Assembly: GCA_051453625.1 (NCBI GenBank)
Contig: JBOZIK010000001.1
Location: 239,969,225 to 240,033,224 of the forward strand
DNA length: 64,000 nucleotides
Source: Welwitschia mirabilis
Lineage: Eukaryota > Gnetophyta > Gnetopsida > Welwitschiales
Direction: 5' to 3'
How positions within the stretch are numbered: position 1 is the stretch's first letter; every line of letters begins with the position of its first letter. Below, piece by piece: positions 48,325 through 59,192 of this stretch. The notes under the pieces were generated by a model that was not told where the DNA came from, searched no databases, and saw nothing but the letters and a program-made list of their open reading frames with translations. The translations under genes and the position numbers were made by a program.

Positions 48325-48559
48325 TCTTTAGTCCTTTTAGGTCATTCACCTAGTTTAGTTCTAGTTTTTGATAGCGCCTCTTCCTAGGGGTTTTTTTGCC
48401 TCCAATTTTACCCTGTTTTACACTCCACCTCTGGGTCTATAGTAAAATACTCTTTTTTTTATTAAATAATTTACTTTTTTCCATTAAGTTAGGGCGTTTT
48501 TGTCCCCTCATATAAATTTGTTAGTTTAATATAATTCTCTTTCTTTCAAAAAAAAAAAA
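48325..48559 (+). other. LINE 3' UTR and poly(A)
   Basis: T-rich 3' UTR with a GGGG-T7-GCC motif near 48387, GGGCGTTTTTGTCCCC at 48492-48507, a TTTAATATAATTCTC stretch and 12 A. The short G-run/C-run motifs can pair as hairpins. This UTR is the part shared with 961-1288. Confidence 0.75.
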
Positions 48560-49149
48560 GGATATGACTTCGAATAGTGAAAGAAAAAGAAGTTCAAAAT
48601 AGAAAATGTCAAAGAAATAACTTTTATAAATTTGAAGAATTAGTAATTAAATAAAATATTTAGTGAAATATCTCTTACTAAAACAATTTACCTAAATCTT
48701 CAAGATTGCTCAAGTTACTTGAATATGTTCATGAATGAATTAGATAACTAAGAATTGATAAATCACATAGGATCGCAATTACATAAATGATCATGATCTT
48801 ACATAATTTGGAATCAAAAATTTAGTTATAAATTTTACAAAATTAGATACTATAAGTACTTTTTATTAACCATGGAAGTAGGGATACTTCATAAAATTTA
48901 TTGCTCCAAGGAATTTAATTATGGAATGATGTTAATGTTTTGAATTTATTTAATAAAAATAATTTTCTTCTTGAACTTCTAAGAGATGTTAGACTTCTAT
49001 TTTCATTTATTATAACTCCACAGAATCCATTAGAACATGTGACTCATTAATTTAAATTATAAGCTATTGTAACTATAATGAATTATTATTTTTTGATAAG
49101 TTTTTTATACCTATCCATATTGCAAGAATAACATTTACTATAATAGTAA
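48560..49149. other. unassigned spacer
   Basis: AT-rich sequence between the LINE poly(A) and the next LTR; no feature recognised. Confidence 0.5.
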
Positions 49150-49577
49150 TGTTACAAAATTATTATTTGTACAATCAAGTGCATTAAGCACTAATTAAGT
49201 GTGGTTAACAAGAAATGTGAATGGGTGTGACCTAAATATGAAAAGATGTATCCCTTCATTATATAATATAAGCCTATGGCATTAAGGTTGAAGGGAAGGG
49301 AAAGGAGGGGGGGTTGACTTTGTGGATGTAACTGACAATAACCTTAATTGATCCTCAATGGTCCTCAGAGGGGGACTAAGGTCATAGTCCATGTCTTTAT
49401 CTATAATCACTAGTCCAAGGCTATTTTCTAATAATGTAAAATGCGATCTGCTACTATTAATAATAAAATTCTCATTCTCTTTAAATTGTTCCTTATTATT
49501 CCTCTGGATCTTGGCATATTATTTTAAATGTTCCTTTTATGAAAATTAATCCAAAAATAGTAAAATGAAACATTACA
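49150..49577 (+). repeat. 5' LTR of the 49150-59192 chromovirus
   Basis: Starts TGTTACAAAATTATTATTTG and ends ATGAAACATTACA. It pairs with 58781-59192 along its length, including ATCAAGTG...TTAAGCACTAATTAAG and AGAGGGGGACTAAGGT blocks. It holds an extra G-rich run (AAAGGAGGGGGGG near 49300) not in the partner. The sequence before it (AGTAA) does not match what follows the 3' LTR (ATAAT), so no target duplication is clear. Confidence 0.85.
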
Positions 49578-49578
49578 T

Positions 49579-49591
49579 TTGATATCGAAGC
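49579..49591 (+). other. primer binding site
   Basis: TTGATATCGAAGC, two bases after the LTR end, differs from TTGGTATCAGAGC only by purine transitions; initiator tRNA-Met type. Confidence 0.75.
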
Positions 49592-49764
49592 TAATAATAA
49601 GTAGTAAACCACTACTTATGGAAAACGAGGAAGAAACTCAAATTATAAATCAAATGGCCAAATACCAAATAGTACTCAAAGAAAAGGAATATAATTATCA
49701 AAAGAAATAAGATACCAGCAAAAATAGGATGCATGACACCTTGATAAAGAAGAATAAAAGATCA
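49592..49764 (+). other. leader and possible start of gag
   Basis: A Met-Glu-Asn-Glu-Glu start at 49618 opens about 30 charged codons (KYQIVLKEKEYNYQKK) before a stop. It could be the original gag N-terminus, cut off from the rest of gag by the insert that follows. Confidence 0.35.
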
Positions 49765-52455
49765 TTACTGAGGAGGAAGGATATCCTCCAAGGAAAAGGT
49801 AACAGGGTTGTGATTCTCCACACCTAGAATGGGAGGCTTCATACCTCCTAGAACTACTTCCATCCCAATAGGCTATGTAGGAATTATTGCAGTATTGATT
49901 TTAATTGAAGAAGAAGCCACTATAAAACCTGCCCCAGTAATGGGATATGGCCGCTTATAGATATTTATATGAAGTTTACCATAAGCAACCAAAGTCCCTA
50001 GTAGATGTTCCTTCGAGAGCTCCCTACTATAATATAGCACATTGATGTCATTAATAGTAATAGCCACACTATTTGCACAATCCTGAATTATCCTCTCACT
50101 CTTTGCCTATCAAGTAGATAAGGCACACTGACTTTCTTCTATTGCAGTCATACGAGAAGCATCTACATGTGATTTATTCTCTAAAAAATGCATTTTTTCC
50201 ACCTCATTCTCTAGCATCTAGAGGAAATCACTCATGGAATCCCACTTTTCGATTTCATGTTGAACCATATAATAAAATGACTTCATCATGTCAACCTTAT
50301 TATAGAAATCTCAGAGTGGAGTAGGTCATTCATGTTGTGGAGAATAATGGGGATTGAAATGAGTAGAATGGTTGTATTTAAAGTCCTATGGGACATCTAC
50401 TACCTTGCATCGACAATAAGTGTAGACATCATCTAGGCATGAAGAATGCATGACCTATGCATGTAGAAGGTTAGAAAGGGACTAGAAATCCCCTATCTGA
50501 TCCATCAACTCCTTAATCTTAGAGTACAATGTCTCCACCACTAACAAGAGCTAATAAATGCAGTAAGATACTTAGCCTTGTTTATTTACAATAGATTGTG
50601 AAGCTACAAGAAGATGGCAAGAAATCTCTGAAAAAGGCCAAGCAATAGGAGGAGTCTAACTTGGAGGCTAAAAATAGAGGGTGGAATAGGAAATATCCCC
50701 CTGATCCATTAAGGTGTCAAAATTATTAAGTACCTCTTCCCCTTGAGATTTGAAAAGGAATAATAAGTCCATGAAGAGGCTAGTGGAAGGGATATAAGAA
50801 AAAGTTTCACTTACAATAATGCACTCCTCTCTTAGCTGTTAAAGAGAGAACTTCTCNNNNNNNNNNNNNNNNNNNNNNNNNNNNNNNNNNNNNNNNNNNN
50901 NNNNNNNNNNNNNNNNNNNNNNNNNNNNNNNNNNNNNNNNNNNNNNNNNNNNNNNNNNNNNNNNNNNNNNNNNNNNNNNNNNNNNNNNNNNNNNNNNNNN
51001 NNNNNNNNNNNNNNNNNNNNNNNNNNNNNNNNNNNNNNNNNNNNNNNNNNNNNNNNNNNNNNNNNNNNNNNNNNNNNNNNNNNNNNNNNNNNNNNNNNNN
51101 NNNNNNNNNNNNNNNNNNNNNNNNNNNNNNNNNNNNNNNNNNNNNNNNNNNNNNNNNNNNNNNNNNNNNNNNNNNNNNNNNNNNNNNNNNNNNNNNNNNN
51201 NNNNNNNNNNNNNNNNNNNNNNNNNNNNNNNNNNNNNNNNNNNNNNNNNNNNNNNNNNNNNNNNNNNNNNNNNNNNNNNNNNNNNNNNNNNNNNNNNNNN
51301 NNNNNNNNNNNNNNNNNNNNNNNNNNNNNNNNNNNNNNNNNNNNNNNNNNNNNNNNNNNNNNNNNNNNNNNGAAAAGATCAAAAAGATAAAGAGAGAGAG
51401 ATGGTAGTAAGTAATACCCTATGGGGCTAGTGTCATGGGGAAAAGATAATGGTTGCATCCTCTTCTTCTTCTTATTCCACAAGCATAGGGTGATTCACTA
51501 GAGATTTGTCATGTTTCCAACAAGAAGATTCATGAGATCTCGAAGCCTTACTCATCTGCAAACATTAAATAATAAAAACTAGAGTTATAATAATATACTT
51601 AACAGCAAGATTCCTTAGCAAAACCCATATCTCATGTAGAATAGAAAAAGTACCCTGAGATGTCTCTCCAGGGTTATAATTCTTAAAACTTTCATCCTCC
51701 ATAGATGAGAAAGAACAAAAATGTAATAAAGATCGAGGAAGAATCTCATAAGGAGATAAAACATAGGAAAATCTATAGAAATAGCCCTAAATGGCTATAG
51801 ACCTCTTGAATCTATGAAATCAAAATATAAAACTAATAAGATGTGGCCACAAAAATACTTTATCCTATCTCCATTCCTTTTCAAGTGGGTCAATTAAGAG
51901 AGAATGAAAGAATAGATAATTAGTCAGAAATGAAAACAAGTAAATTACGTAAGTGGAAATCTCACTCACCTGATCATGAAGAAAGACCCTACCACCAATC
52001 AACTCCCCATAAGCTACAAAATATGGAGTGGTAAAATTGACAGTAGAGATCCCATGGCGGTGGGTATCCACTTCCTGCATACATACAAAATCATCCAAGA
52101 AATTAGATAAGAAGTAACATAAGTCCTTATCAAAATGATAGACTATAGGAGAAATACGATCACCTTCACTCATTCCAGAGACCAATTGAATGCTTTCCTC
52201 CAAAATCTAAATTGGTCCATGGTGAGAAAGGGTAATGGTATTAATGTGTGGATCAAAGGAAGAGTACAAGAAATCTAAGATAAAAAGAATGATAGGATGA
52301 TGAAGATAGATAGATGAAAAGCCATAGATATCTAAAAGATTCAAGGAGAAGATCTAGAAAAACCCTTACTTTAAAGCATGTTGCTATATTTCCAACTCTG
52401 TAGACCTGATATTGGTATAATTCCAAGAAATGGTAAGGTAACATTTGGAAGCCAT
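49765..52455 (-). pseudogene. antisense, intron-containing gene-like unit
   Basis: Read on the minus strand. Exon 1: ATG at 52455, MASKCYLTISWNY, to a GTAAGGG donor at 52369. Exon 2: 52206-51970, open, containing THRHGISTVNFTTPYFVAYG and ending at the donor GTGAGTGAG. Exon 3: about 51811-51604, including SMEDESFKNYNPGETSQG, with a decayed donor. Exon 4: from 51555 after TTTGCAG, MSKASRSHESS. The rest runs past a 515-N gap to a coiled-coil-like segment (LENEVEKMHFLEN) and an open stretch at 50067-49873, ending at TAA 49767-49765. A TATA box lies upstream at 52710. Several stops sit at likely Gln/Trp codons. The protein is not one I recognise. It runs against the host element, so it is probably captured or inserted. 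Confidence 0.5.
50857..51371. other. assembly gap of 515 N
   Basis: Falls inside the antisense unit, after exon 4, and is bounded by CTTCTC on the left and GAAAAGATCAAAAAG on the right. Frames across it are meaningless. Confidence 1.
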
Positions 52456-52700
52456 ACCTTGACTAAAGAAAGAAATGCATCCATAAATGCTAAAGGAAAC
52501 TCATATTTATAAGCAAAAGCAGGTTGTGGAAGGGCCTACACGAAAAATACAAGAAAAGGGAAAAGAAAATATTAAAATAAAAGAAAAGGAAAAAATAAAA
52601 ATTTCAAAAAAAGAAATAAGAAAAATAATAAATAGAAGAGCTATTAATTTGACTATAGAGGCACATGATATAAAGAAGTGAAAAAATAAGGGACCATGGA

Positions 52701-52710
52701 GCTATTTATA
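52701..52710 (-). promoter_or_regulatory. TATA box of the antisense unit
   Basis: The minus strand reads TATAAATAGC, a near-ideal plant TATA box, about 250 bp upstream of the ATG at 52455. It is followed by a T-rich leader. Confidence 0.55.
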
Positions 52711-52747
52711 GTGGTGGACCAGGGTTTAACCTAACCCTATAATAATA

Positions 52748-52763
52748 GTTAACTATAGTTAAC
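52748..52763. promoter_or_regulatory. 16-bp perfect palindrome GTTAACTATAGTTAAC
   Basis: Its own reverse complement. It lies about 40 bp upstream (minus strand) of the TATA box, with further GTTAAC copies close by (near 52796). It could be a dimeric protein site of the antisense promoter; no binding protein is claimed. Confidence 0.5.
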
Positions 52764-52840
52764 TAGACCTTATTTAAGTATAAATAACTCTCGTTAACTA
52801 CAGAAAAATTGAGGCCCTAAACTATAGTGAACTAGAGGCT

Positions 52841-53690
52841 GATATCACACTCCTAGATGGCCAACATCACACTTTAGAGGCTAACTTAAAGGGTCGATGT
52901 CGCACTCCTAGAGGGTCGACATTGCACTTTAAAGGTGATGTCTTGCTTAGTCTCATCAAATCCAACATCATAGTTCAAAGCCCCTCCAAACCTAATGTCG
53001 TACTTTGAAGGTCGATGTCACACTTCAAAGGCCAACATCACACTTAGTCTTGCCAAATTTAATGTTGCACTTTGAAGCCCCTATAAGACCGACTTTCAAA
53101 TTCAATATCACACTTGGGTAACTGACATCATACTTACCCTTTATAAACCCAAATTTTGCAATTTTTCCATAAAAAGCACCTATTTTACTTACCTGCCTAA
53201 GGAGTCTTCACATTGCACTTAGGTGGCCAACATTGCACTTGTCACCCATAGGCTTAGAATCTTCTATCGCCTCTCAGAAATCACCTATTTCATTTACTAA
53301 TATAAAGGCTCTGATATTGCATTTGGGTGGCTGACATCGCACTTAGGTGCTCAATGTCACACTTGTTACTTGCAAGCTTAGAATCTCATGTTGCCTCTCT
53401 GAAATCACCTATTTTGTTCATTGGCACAAAGGCTTCGATGTTACACTTGATGGTCCAACGTCGCATTTAAGTGGTCAATGTTGCACTTGGGTTCTCGATG
53501 TCATACTTGTTACCTACAAGCCCAAAATCTCTCATTACCTCTCTGAAATCACCTCTTATGTTCACCATTACAAAGGCTTCGACATCACACTTGAAGGCCT
53601 GACATTTCACTTAGGGGCCCGAAGTCACACTTAGAGGTCCGATGTCACACTTAGTACACAAAAGTGATAACATCACACTTGAGTCCCCAA
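52841..53690. repeat. two-level tandem repeat with CACACTT core
   Basis: A short unit of about 18-22 bases of the form GATGTCACACTT-n-GG-n-CC recurs some thirty times with many transitions (ATCGCACTT, TTGCACTT, ATCATACTT). Superimposed are longer units that each start GCTTAGAATC / GCCCAAAATC and contain CCTCTCTGAAATCACCT. They begin at 53252, 53376 and 53520, so the spacing is 124 and 144. The 95-codon frame at 53347-53634 is an internal duplication from this repeat, not an independent gene. Confidence 0.85.
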
Positions 53691-53859
53691 CACCATCCCT
53701 GGATGCTTGGTAACACATAAAACCCCTTTGGTAGTTGTTATCCATGTTAGTAAGTTTGTCATGGTAACTGCTAGAAACTATTTTTTCTAACCATTTTCTT
53801 AACTACCAGGTATTTATAGGTTCCTAACTACCACCAGTAATACTATAAAAGGTAGCACC

Positions 53860-54885
53860 ACTAAACAAGAAATTAGAAAGAGAATAAGAGACCACTTGCA
53901 GAATAAGGCAGAGGCATATGAGTTTAAGAGGACATCAAGCCCATTGGCACATCATGAAACACAGGTTCAATGAATGAATAGAGGTACGAAAAGGCCAAGT
54001 TAACTATATCTGCTCCCAAAATAAATAGTTAGCTAGTAGGATCAATGGCCTTCTTTCTCACCTAGAAGAAGGATCTACAAAACATAATTTGAGGGCATCT
54101 TAAGAGCTACTATCTACATCAAGACAACATACTCCTATGACCGATATTAACCTCCAAAATAGTCAAATAAGATTATTAAATACGAAGGCCAATCTTCAAG
54201 TTTTTCTAACGAATAGAGCCAACCATTCTAACATTAAACAATGAGAAGAAGAGAAAATTGCCAAGATGATATGCTTAAGGATCTATAAAGGTAAGGATAG
54301 TACAAGTGAGGAAGTCATAACTTGGATCCAACAATCAGAGAATTATTTTGAACTTCAAAATATACCTCCAAAAAGATGGTTCGTATATGCTATTGTATTT
54401 CTTACAGGAAAGGCATGGGAATGGTAGCCCTAGTGTCAATAGAAACATCCACATAGGATACAGTGGAATAATTTTATTGAAGAGTTTTAAAAAAAGTTTA
54501 TTCTAGAAGATTTTATTGAAGACCAAATGGTGGAATTTCAATGCCTACGCCTAGGTAAATGCTAATGGAATGAACATTGATCAGAATTCCAATGTCTTAT
54601 GAAGTACCAAAAGAATTTTTTAGAGAAGCCACTGGTAACAGTTTTATTGAGACATTGCTACCCAAATTTCAAAGAGTTCTATGCACTTTGGAAATCAAAT
54701 TCATAGAAGATGCCTATCGAAAAACAAGGCAATATCTCCAAGGACAGGAGAAAAAATGAACAAACCAATCATACCAAGGAGATAGACATCCTCTTTCAAC
54801 CACACCACTAGTAAGGAAGTCATATATAACTAATATTACCTATCATAAGTACCACAACAGAGGCCACATTGCCAGGAACTAATCT
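53860..54885 (+). pseudogene. gag: gag remnant of the 49150-59192 chromovirus
   Basis: Capsid-like text: DSTSEEVITWIQQSENYFEL near 54300-54355, then RWFVYAIVFLTGKAWEW near 54381-54430, then a WNNFIEEF block about 15 codons on. Zinc knuckle at 54841-54882: Y-HK-Y-HNRG-H-IARN-stop, with two Cys as Tyr and the last Cys codon a stop. A 60-codon open frame at 54577-54759 belongs to the same region in a shifted frame. Confidence 0.7.
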
Positions 54886-54959
54886 TTTAAAGTACAACTA
54901 TCAAATGTCCCTCAACATAATAAGCCTCAACCTCTTCAGAGTCAGCCTATGCCATCCAA

Positions 54960-55436
54960 AAGAGTCTATGCTACCATTCAAATAGGTACAATTCATAATC
55001 AACATCCATCTTAGAATTATGTGGTCATATTTCATCTTTTACTATTTTATTCCTAATTGATAGTGGTGCATTACACAATTTCATTTCACCATTTTTACTT
55101 TTCAAATTAAATATCATTCTTTTCAAAGAACAAGAGTCTACTATAGGAGTTATAGGGGATAATGTTCTTATACAATATGGGACTATTGCCCTTATCAGTT
55201 TTACCATTCATGATTTACATTTTAGGGATAAGTTCTATGTTTTTCAAATTGGAGAATGCCATGCCATTGTAGGAATTCATTTCTTAATTAGATATAATGC
55301 TTATATTAACTTTCACCAAAGAACCTTACGACTATCTCATTTGTTTGTAAAACAAATTTTTAAAGGGGAGGGAAAGAGTAAGGAGATCTTTTTAACTACA
55401 CCTAAATAAACTATAAAAGCTATTAAAAAGAAATAG
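54960..55436 (+). pseudogene. aspartic protease remnant
   Basis: FLIDSGALHNFISPF carries an intact Asp-Ser-Gly-Ala at 55059-55070. It is followed by a long uninterrupted stretch through VIGDNVLIQYG and ECHAIVGIHFLI, the usual ILG-type closing motif. The domain is open apart from stops after 55400, which is better preservation than any protease elsewhere in the window. The minus-strand frame 55025-55207 is a shadow. Confidence 0.8.
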
Positions 55437-56660
55437 GTGTTCATTGCTCTAGTACAGGTAGAAGATCATAAAGAATATTCCTCTATACCAGAAGAACTGA
55501 AGGAATTTTCAGATGTATTTGAAGATTTAAAAATGTTACCATCTAATAAAAAGGTACAACATGCAATTATCTTAATTCCTAGAGCACAGCCAATAGCTAG
55601 AGCACCTTATTGTTTCTCAGTAGTAGAACTGAGAGAACTAAATTTACAGATCGAACAATTATTATTAGAAGGAAAGATTCACCCTAGTGTATCATCATGG
55701 GGGGTACTAGTATTATTTGTTAAGAAGAAGGATGGTACCTTACGGCTCTGCATTGACTACAGATAACTCAACAAAGTAATCATTTAGATGCCTACTACCA
55801 TGAATCAATAACCTATTCGACCAAATACAAGAAGCCAAGTACTTCTCAAAGATTGATTTAAAATATGGCTACCATCAAATTCGCATCAAGGATGAAGATA
55901 TATACAAGACTACTTTTAGAATAGGATATGTACATTATGAATTTACAATAATGCCTTTTGGTTTGACAAATACCCCAGCCACTTTTATGAGTTTAATGAA
56001 TGATGTTTTTCAACCATACTTGGATAAATTTNNNNNNNNNNNNNNNNNNNNNNNNNNNNNNNNNNNNNNNNNNNNNNNNNNNNNNNNNNNNNNNNNNNNN
56101 NNNNNNNNNNNNNNNNNNNNNNNNNNNNNNNNNNNNNNNNNNNNNNNNNNNNNNNNNNNNNNNNNNNNNNNNNNNNNNNNNNNNNNNNNNNNNNNNNNNN
56201 NNNNNNNNNNNNNNNNNNNNNNNNNNNNNNNNNNNNNNNNNNNNNNNNNNNNNNNNNNNNNNNNNNNNNNNNNNNNNNNNNNNNNNNNNNNNNNNNNNNN
56301 NNNNNNNNNNNNNNNNNNNNNNNNNNNNNNNNNNNNNNNNNNNNNNNNNNNNNNNNNNNNNNNNNNNNNNNNNNNNNNNNNNNNNNNNNNNNNNNNNNNN
56401 NNNNNNNNNNNNNNNNNNNNNNNNNNNNNNNNNNNNNNNNNNNNNNNNNNNNNNNNNNNNNNNNNNNNNNNNNNNNNNNNNNNNNNNNTTCTCAAAGCAT
56501 AATTTCAAGGTAAAATTAAGCAAATTCAATTTCTTTCAAATACTAATCATTTATATGGGATATATCATCTCTAGTAAAGAAACTACAATAGACTTCACTA
56601 AAGTACAAGCCATAAGGGAATGTCCAGAATTGAAGGATGTCACTCAAGTATGAAGTTTCT
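55437..56660 (+). pseudogene. pol: reverse transcriptase remnant with assembly gap
   Basis: 55437-55764 is one open frame: a [10 protein letters not shown] entry, [20 protein letters not shown], then [16 protein letters not shown]. After a stop the reading shifts frame near 55800 and continues [20 protein letters not shown] to [20 protein letters not shown] near 55951. The catalytic Asp-Asp box would lie inside the 457-N gap (56032-56488). The gap is longer than the 100 or so bases the family would need, so it is either over-estimated or holds extra sequence. The thumb resumes with VKLSKFNFF and YMGYIISS. Confidence 0.85.
56032..56488. other. assembly gap of 457 N
   Basis: Interrupts the RT palm directly after YLDKF. 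All open frames spanning it are artefacts of N translation. Confidence 1.
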
Positions 56661-57190
56661 TTGGATTGGATGGCTTCTATAGGAAATTTATTCTAGGATT
56701 TTCTTAACTTATAGCATCATTAATAGACTTGACCAAAGTAATAAATACATTCCACTTTGATGATAAATTCAAGAAGGCATTTCTTAGATTGAATTTTCTA
56801 CTTACAATAGCACTGGTCCTTAAGATTGCAGATGTAAACAAACCATTTACAATTATTACAGATGCTTCTATTCAAGGAATAGGAGCCATACTCAACCAAG
56901 ATGACCAGGTAATTGCATATGAATCATGGAAACTGAACCAGCATGAGAAGAACTATCCCATACATGATTTGGAATTATTATCCATAGTGCATGATTTGAA
57001 GGTTTAGAGGCATTATCTTATGGGGAATAAATTTCTTCTCAAAACAGATCATAAAAGCTTAGAGTATTTTTAGAAACAACCCCTTCTAAATATGTGATCA
57101 AGAAGATGGAGTGAGTTACTTATAGAATACAATTTCAAGTTATAGTCTTGTGAATGAGAATAAAGTAGAAGACACTTTAAGTAGGATGTG
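56661..57190 (+). pseudogene. RNase H remnant
   Basis: The stretch 56729-57004 is open. ITDASIQGIGAIL holds the first catalytic Asp, and YPIHDLELLSIVHDLK the catalytic Glu. After a stop where Trp is usual, LKTDHKSLEYF holds the next Asp. The three residues are kept, but the frame is broken after 57007. Confidence 0.8.
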
Positions 57191-57299
57191 GTGTATCTTA
57201 GCTACCATTGTTACATCTGATTTGTCCACCTTTCTCAAAACATCCTTGGTAGATGATTCATACTTTAAAGACATATATCAATAGGTCTNNNNNNNNNNT

Positions 57300-58130
57300 A
57301 ATCTCACAAGATGGATTTCTTCTGAAAATAAGATGAATGTGCATTCCATAAGGTCCATGAAGAAAAAAGCTAATGTCTGAACTACATGAAGTTCCATATG
57401 CAGGACATCCAGGATTTATTAAAAACTATGACTAATTACAGATATACTACTTTTGGCCTACAATGAAAGCATATCTAAAGGAATACATCCATAATTTTCC
57501 TATATATCAGTTGATGAAGATCAACTAAGGAAGACCCATTGGTCTCCTTAAGTCATTGGGAATAACACAATGGAGATGGGAAGAAATATCTATGGACTTC
57601 ATCACTAGTTTATCCCTCACTAACAAACATCATGATGCAATTTTTGTTTGTGTAGATAGCTTAATCAATATGGCCCATTTTATTGCAGTTTAAAGTACTA
57701 ATACAGCAAAAGAACTAGCCCTTCATTTTTTATATGAAGTCTTCAGATTGCATGGTGCACCACAGTTCATAGTATTTAATTGAGATTCAAAGTTCTTGTC
57801 TAAGTTTTGGAAAAGCTTCTTTCACCACTTGGGTATTAAACTCAATTTTAATATTGCTTGTCACCCAAAAATAAATGGTTAAACAAAAAGAATAAATCAT
57901 ATAATTGGAAGACACTCTAAGGTGTTATGTAATAGGAAGGCCCAAATAATGGGAAAACTACCTATATCTAGTGACATTCCAGACTTTCATCTGTTGTTCA
58001 CCATTCAAAGCAATGTATGGCCAAAAATGTTCTACCCTTGTTACATGATCAGATTCTTCACAGAGATGAGAAAAAATAGCATCTTCATAATTAAAGATGA
58101 CTAGAGAAGTGATTAAAAAAATAAAAAGAC
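57300..58130 (+). pseudogene. integrase remnant
   Basis: The zinc-binding part has HEVPYAGHPGF and then NFPIYQLMK, where both Cys of the usual Cys-x2-Cys are lost (Phe, Tyr). Core: ISMDFITSL with the first Asp, FRLHGAPQFIVFN-stop-DSKF with the second Asp kept, and a box at about 57877-57894 where Gln is TAA and the catalytic Glu is Lys (AAA at 57886-57888). A 10-N gap lies just upstream at 57289. The loss pattern matches the other chromovirus at 13699-13707. Confidence 0.8.
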
Positions 58131-58249
58131 AGCTACAGGTAACACAAGATCAATATAAGAAATATTACAATCAAAAGAACTAAACATGCATATTTCAAAT
58201 AGATGAACAAGTACTATTAGAAATTAAGATAGAAAGAAACTCCTTGAAA

Positions 58250-58600
58250 ATGAAAAGGTATAGCAAATTAGCAATCGCTTCTGCAATCCATTCAATATTA
58301 TTAAAAAGATTAGGGATCTAGCATACAAACTAGATACATCCAGTTTTTCATGTGAGCATAATGAAACCATATCATAAAGATAGATACTAGGAATACACCT
58401 TAAACTAGCAACATATCATGCTCAAACCTAATTTGACTTTCGTTGTTCAACCAGAAAAAGTTCTAAGTACCAGATCTAGGAAAATAAGAAATAAAAGCAT
58501 AAATGAAGTACTTATTCAATGGATCCAGTGTAATCAACAAATATGGAAAAATAGGGAGTACATGCAGGAGAACTTTCCTAGACTTTTTAATTAATCCTGA
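58250..58600 (+). pseudogene. integrase tail and chromodomain remnant
   Basis: HPVFHVSIMKPYHKD is the conserved chromovirus integrase tail. PEKVLSTRSRKIRNKSINEV, a short gap, then REYMQENFPRLF is a chromodomain with the family's usual ending just before the stop near 58590. This supports the chromovirus assignment. Confidence 0.75.
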
Positions 58601-58762
58601 TATACCATTTTATATTGCATTATCAATGTATCTGTTAAATGAATGATATCTTCTCTTGTCCATTATGTCTTGTAGATCATACAAAAAATAACTTAGAGGA
58701 GCATGGCTCTAGAAATGATGAAAATCAAGAAGAGACCATGCTCAAGGAGAAGCACGATTCCT

Positions 58763-58777
58763 AAGGAGGAGGAAATG
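58763..58777 (+). other. polypurine tract
   Basis: AAGGAGGAGGAAATG, three bases before the 3' LTR start. Confidence 0.8.
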
Positions 58778-58780
58778 TAA

Positions 58781-59192
58781 TGTTCCAAAATCATTATGTG
58801 TACAATCAAGTGTGTTAAGCACTAATTAAGCATGGTTAATAAGAAATGAAAATGGCTCTTGCCCAAATATGAAAAGATGTGTCCCTTCATTATGTAATAT
58901 AAGTCTATGTCATTAGGTAGGGGTGGATAGACTAGGTGGATGTAACTGACGACAACCTTAGCTGATCCCCAGGGGTCCTAAGAGGGGGACTAAGGTTATA
59001 GTCTACATCTTTACCTTTAACCACTAGTCAAAGTCTATTTACTAATGATGTGAAATGTAATCTGCTGCTATCAATAATAAAAGCCTTATTCTCTTTAAAG
59101 TGTTCCTTGTTATTTCTATGGATCTTAGCATATTATTTTAAATGTTCCTTTTTATGCAAATTAATCCAAAAATAGTAAAATAAAATGTTACA
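58781..59192 (+). repeat. 3' LTR of the 49150-59192 chromovirus
   Basis: Starts TGTTCCAAAATCATTATGTG and ends AAATGTTACA. It is the direct-repeat partner of 49150-49577, with many transitions and a few short indels. Confidence 0.85.

Larger units (their letters stand above)
42700..48559 (+). mobile_element. long L1-type LINE, degenerate, with J-domain
   Basis: A non-LTR retrotransposon in the usual order: ORF1 with two zinc knuckles, an apurinic-type endonuclease, RT, a C-terminal zinc region, a 3' UTR and a 12-base poly(A) (48548-48559). Its 3' UTR is shared with the fragment at 961-1288. The left end is a guess: sequence becomes less AT-rich from about 42700 but no target duplication was found. 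All frames are broken. The unusual part is a J-domain coding stretch between the C-terminal zinc region and the 3' UTR. Confidence 0.75.
49150..59192 (+). mobile_element. Ty3/gypsy chromovirus with antisense insert
   Basis: LTRs of about 0.4 kb (49150-49577 and 58781-59192) flank a primer site, gag, protease, RT, RNase H, integrase, chromodomain and a purine tract. Short LTRs with a chromodomain suggest a Reina-like or related chromovirus lineage rather than Tekay. Between primer site and gag there are about 4 kb of DNA that do not belong to such an element: an antisense gene-like unit and a tandem repeat. Without this insert the element would be about 6 kb, a normal size. Protease and parts of RT and RNase H are better preserved than in the 5387-18117 element. 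Confidence 0.85.

Noticed and set aside
50807-51482. Long minus-strand frames of about 190-216 codons
   Set aside because: Mostly N; only the few flanking residues are real.
53347-53634. 95-codon frame with an internal 45-residue duplication
   Set aside because: The duplication is explained by the DNA-level 124-144-bp repeat; period lengths are not all multiples of three.
55951-56653. Several 160-217-codon frames on both strands
   Set aside because: Created by translating the 457-N gap; only the MPFGLTN frame contains genuine RT residues before the gap.
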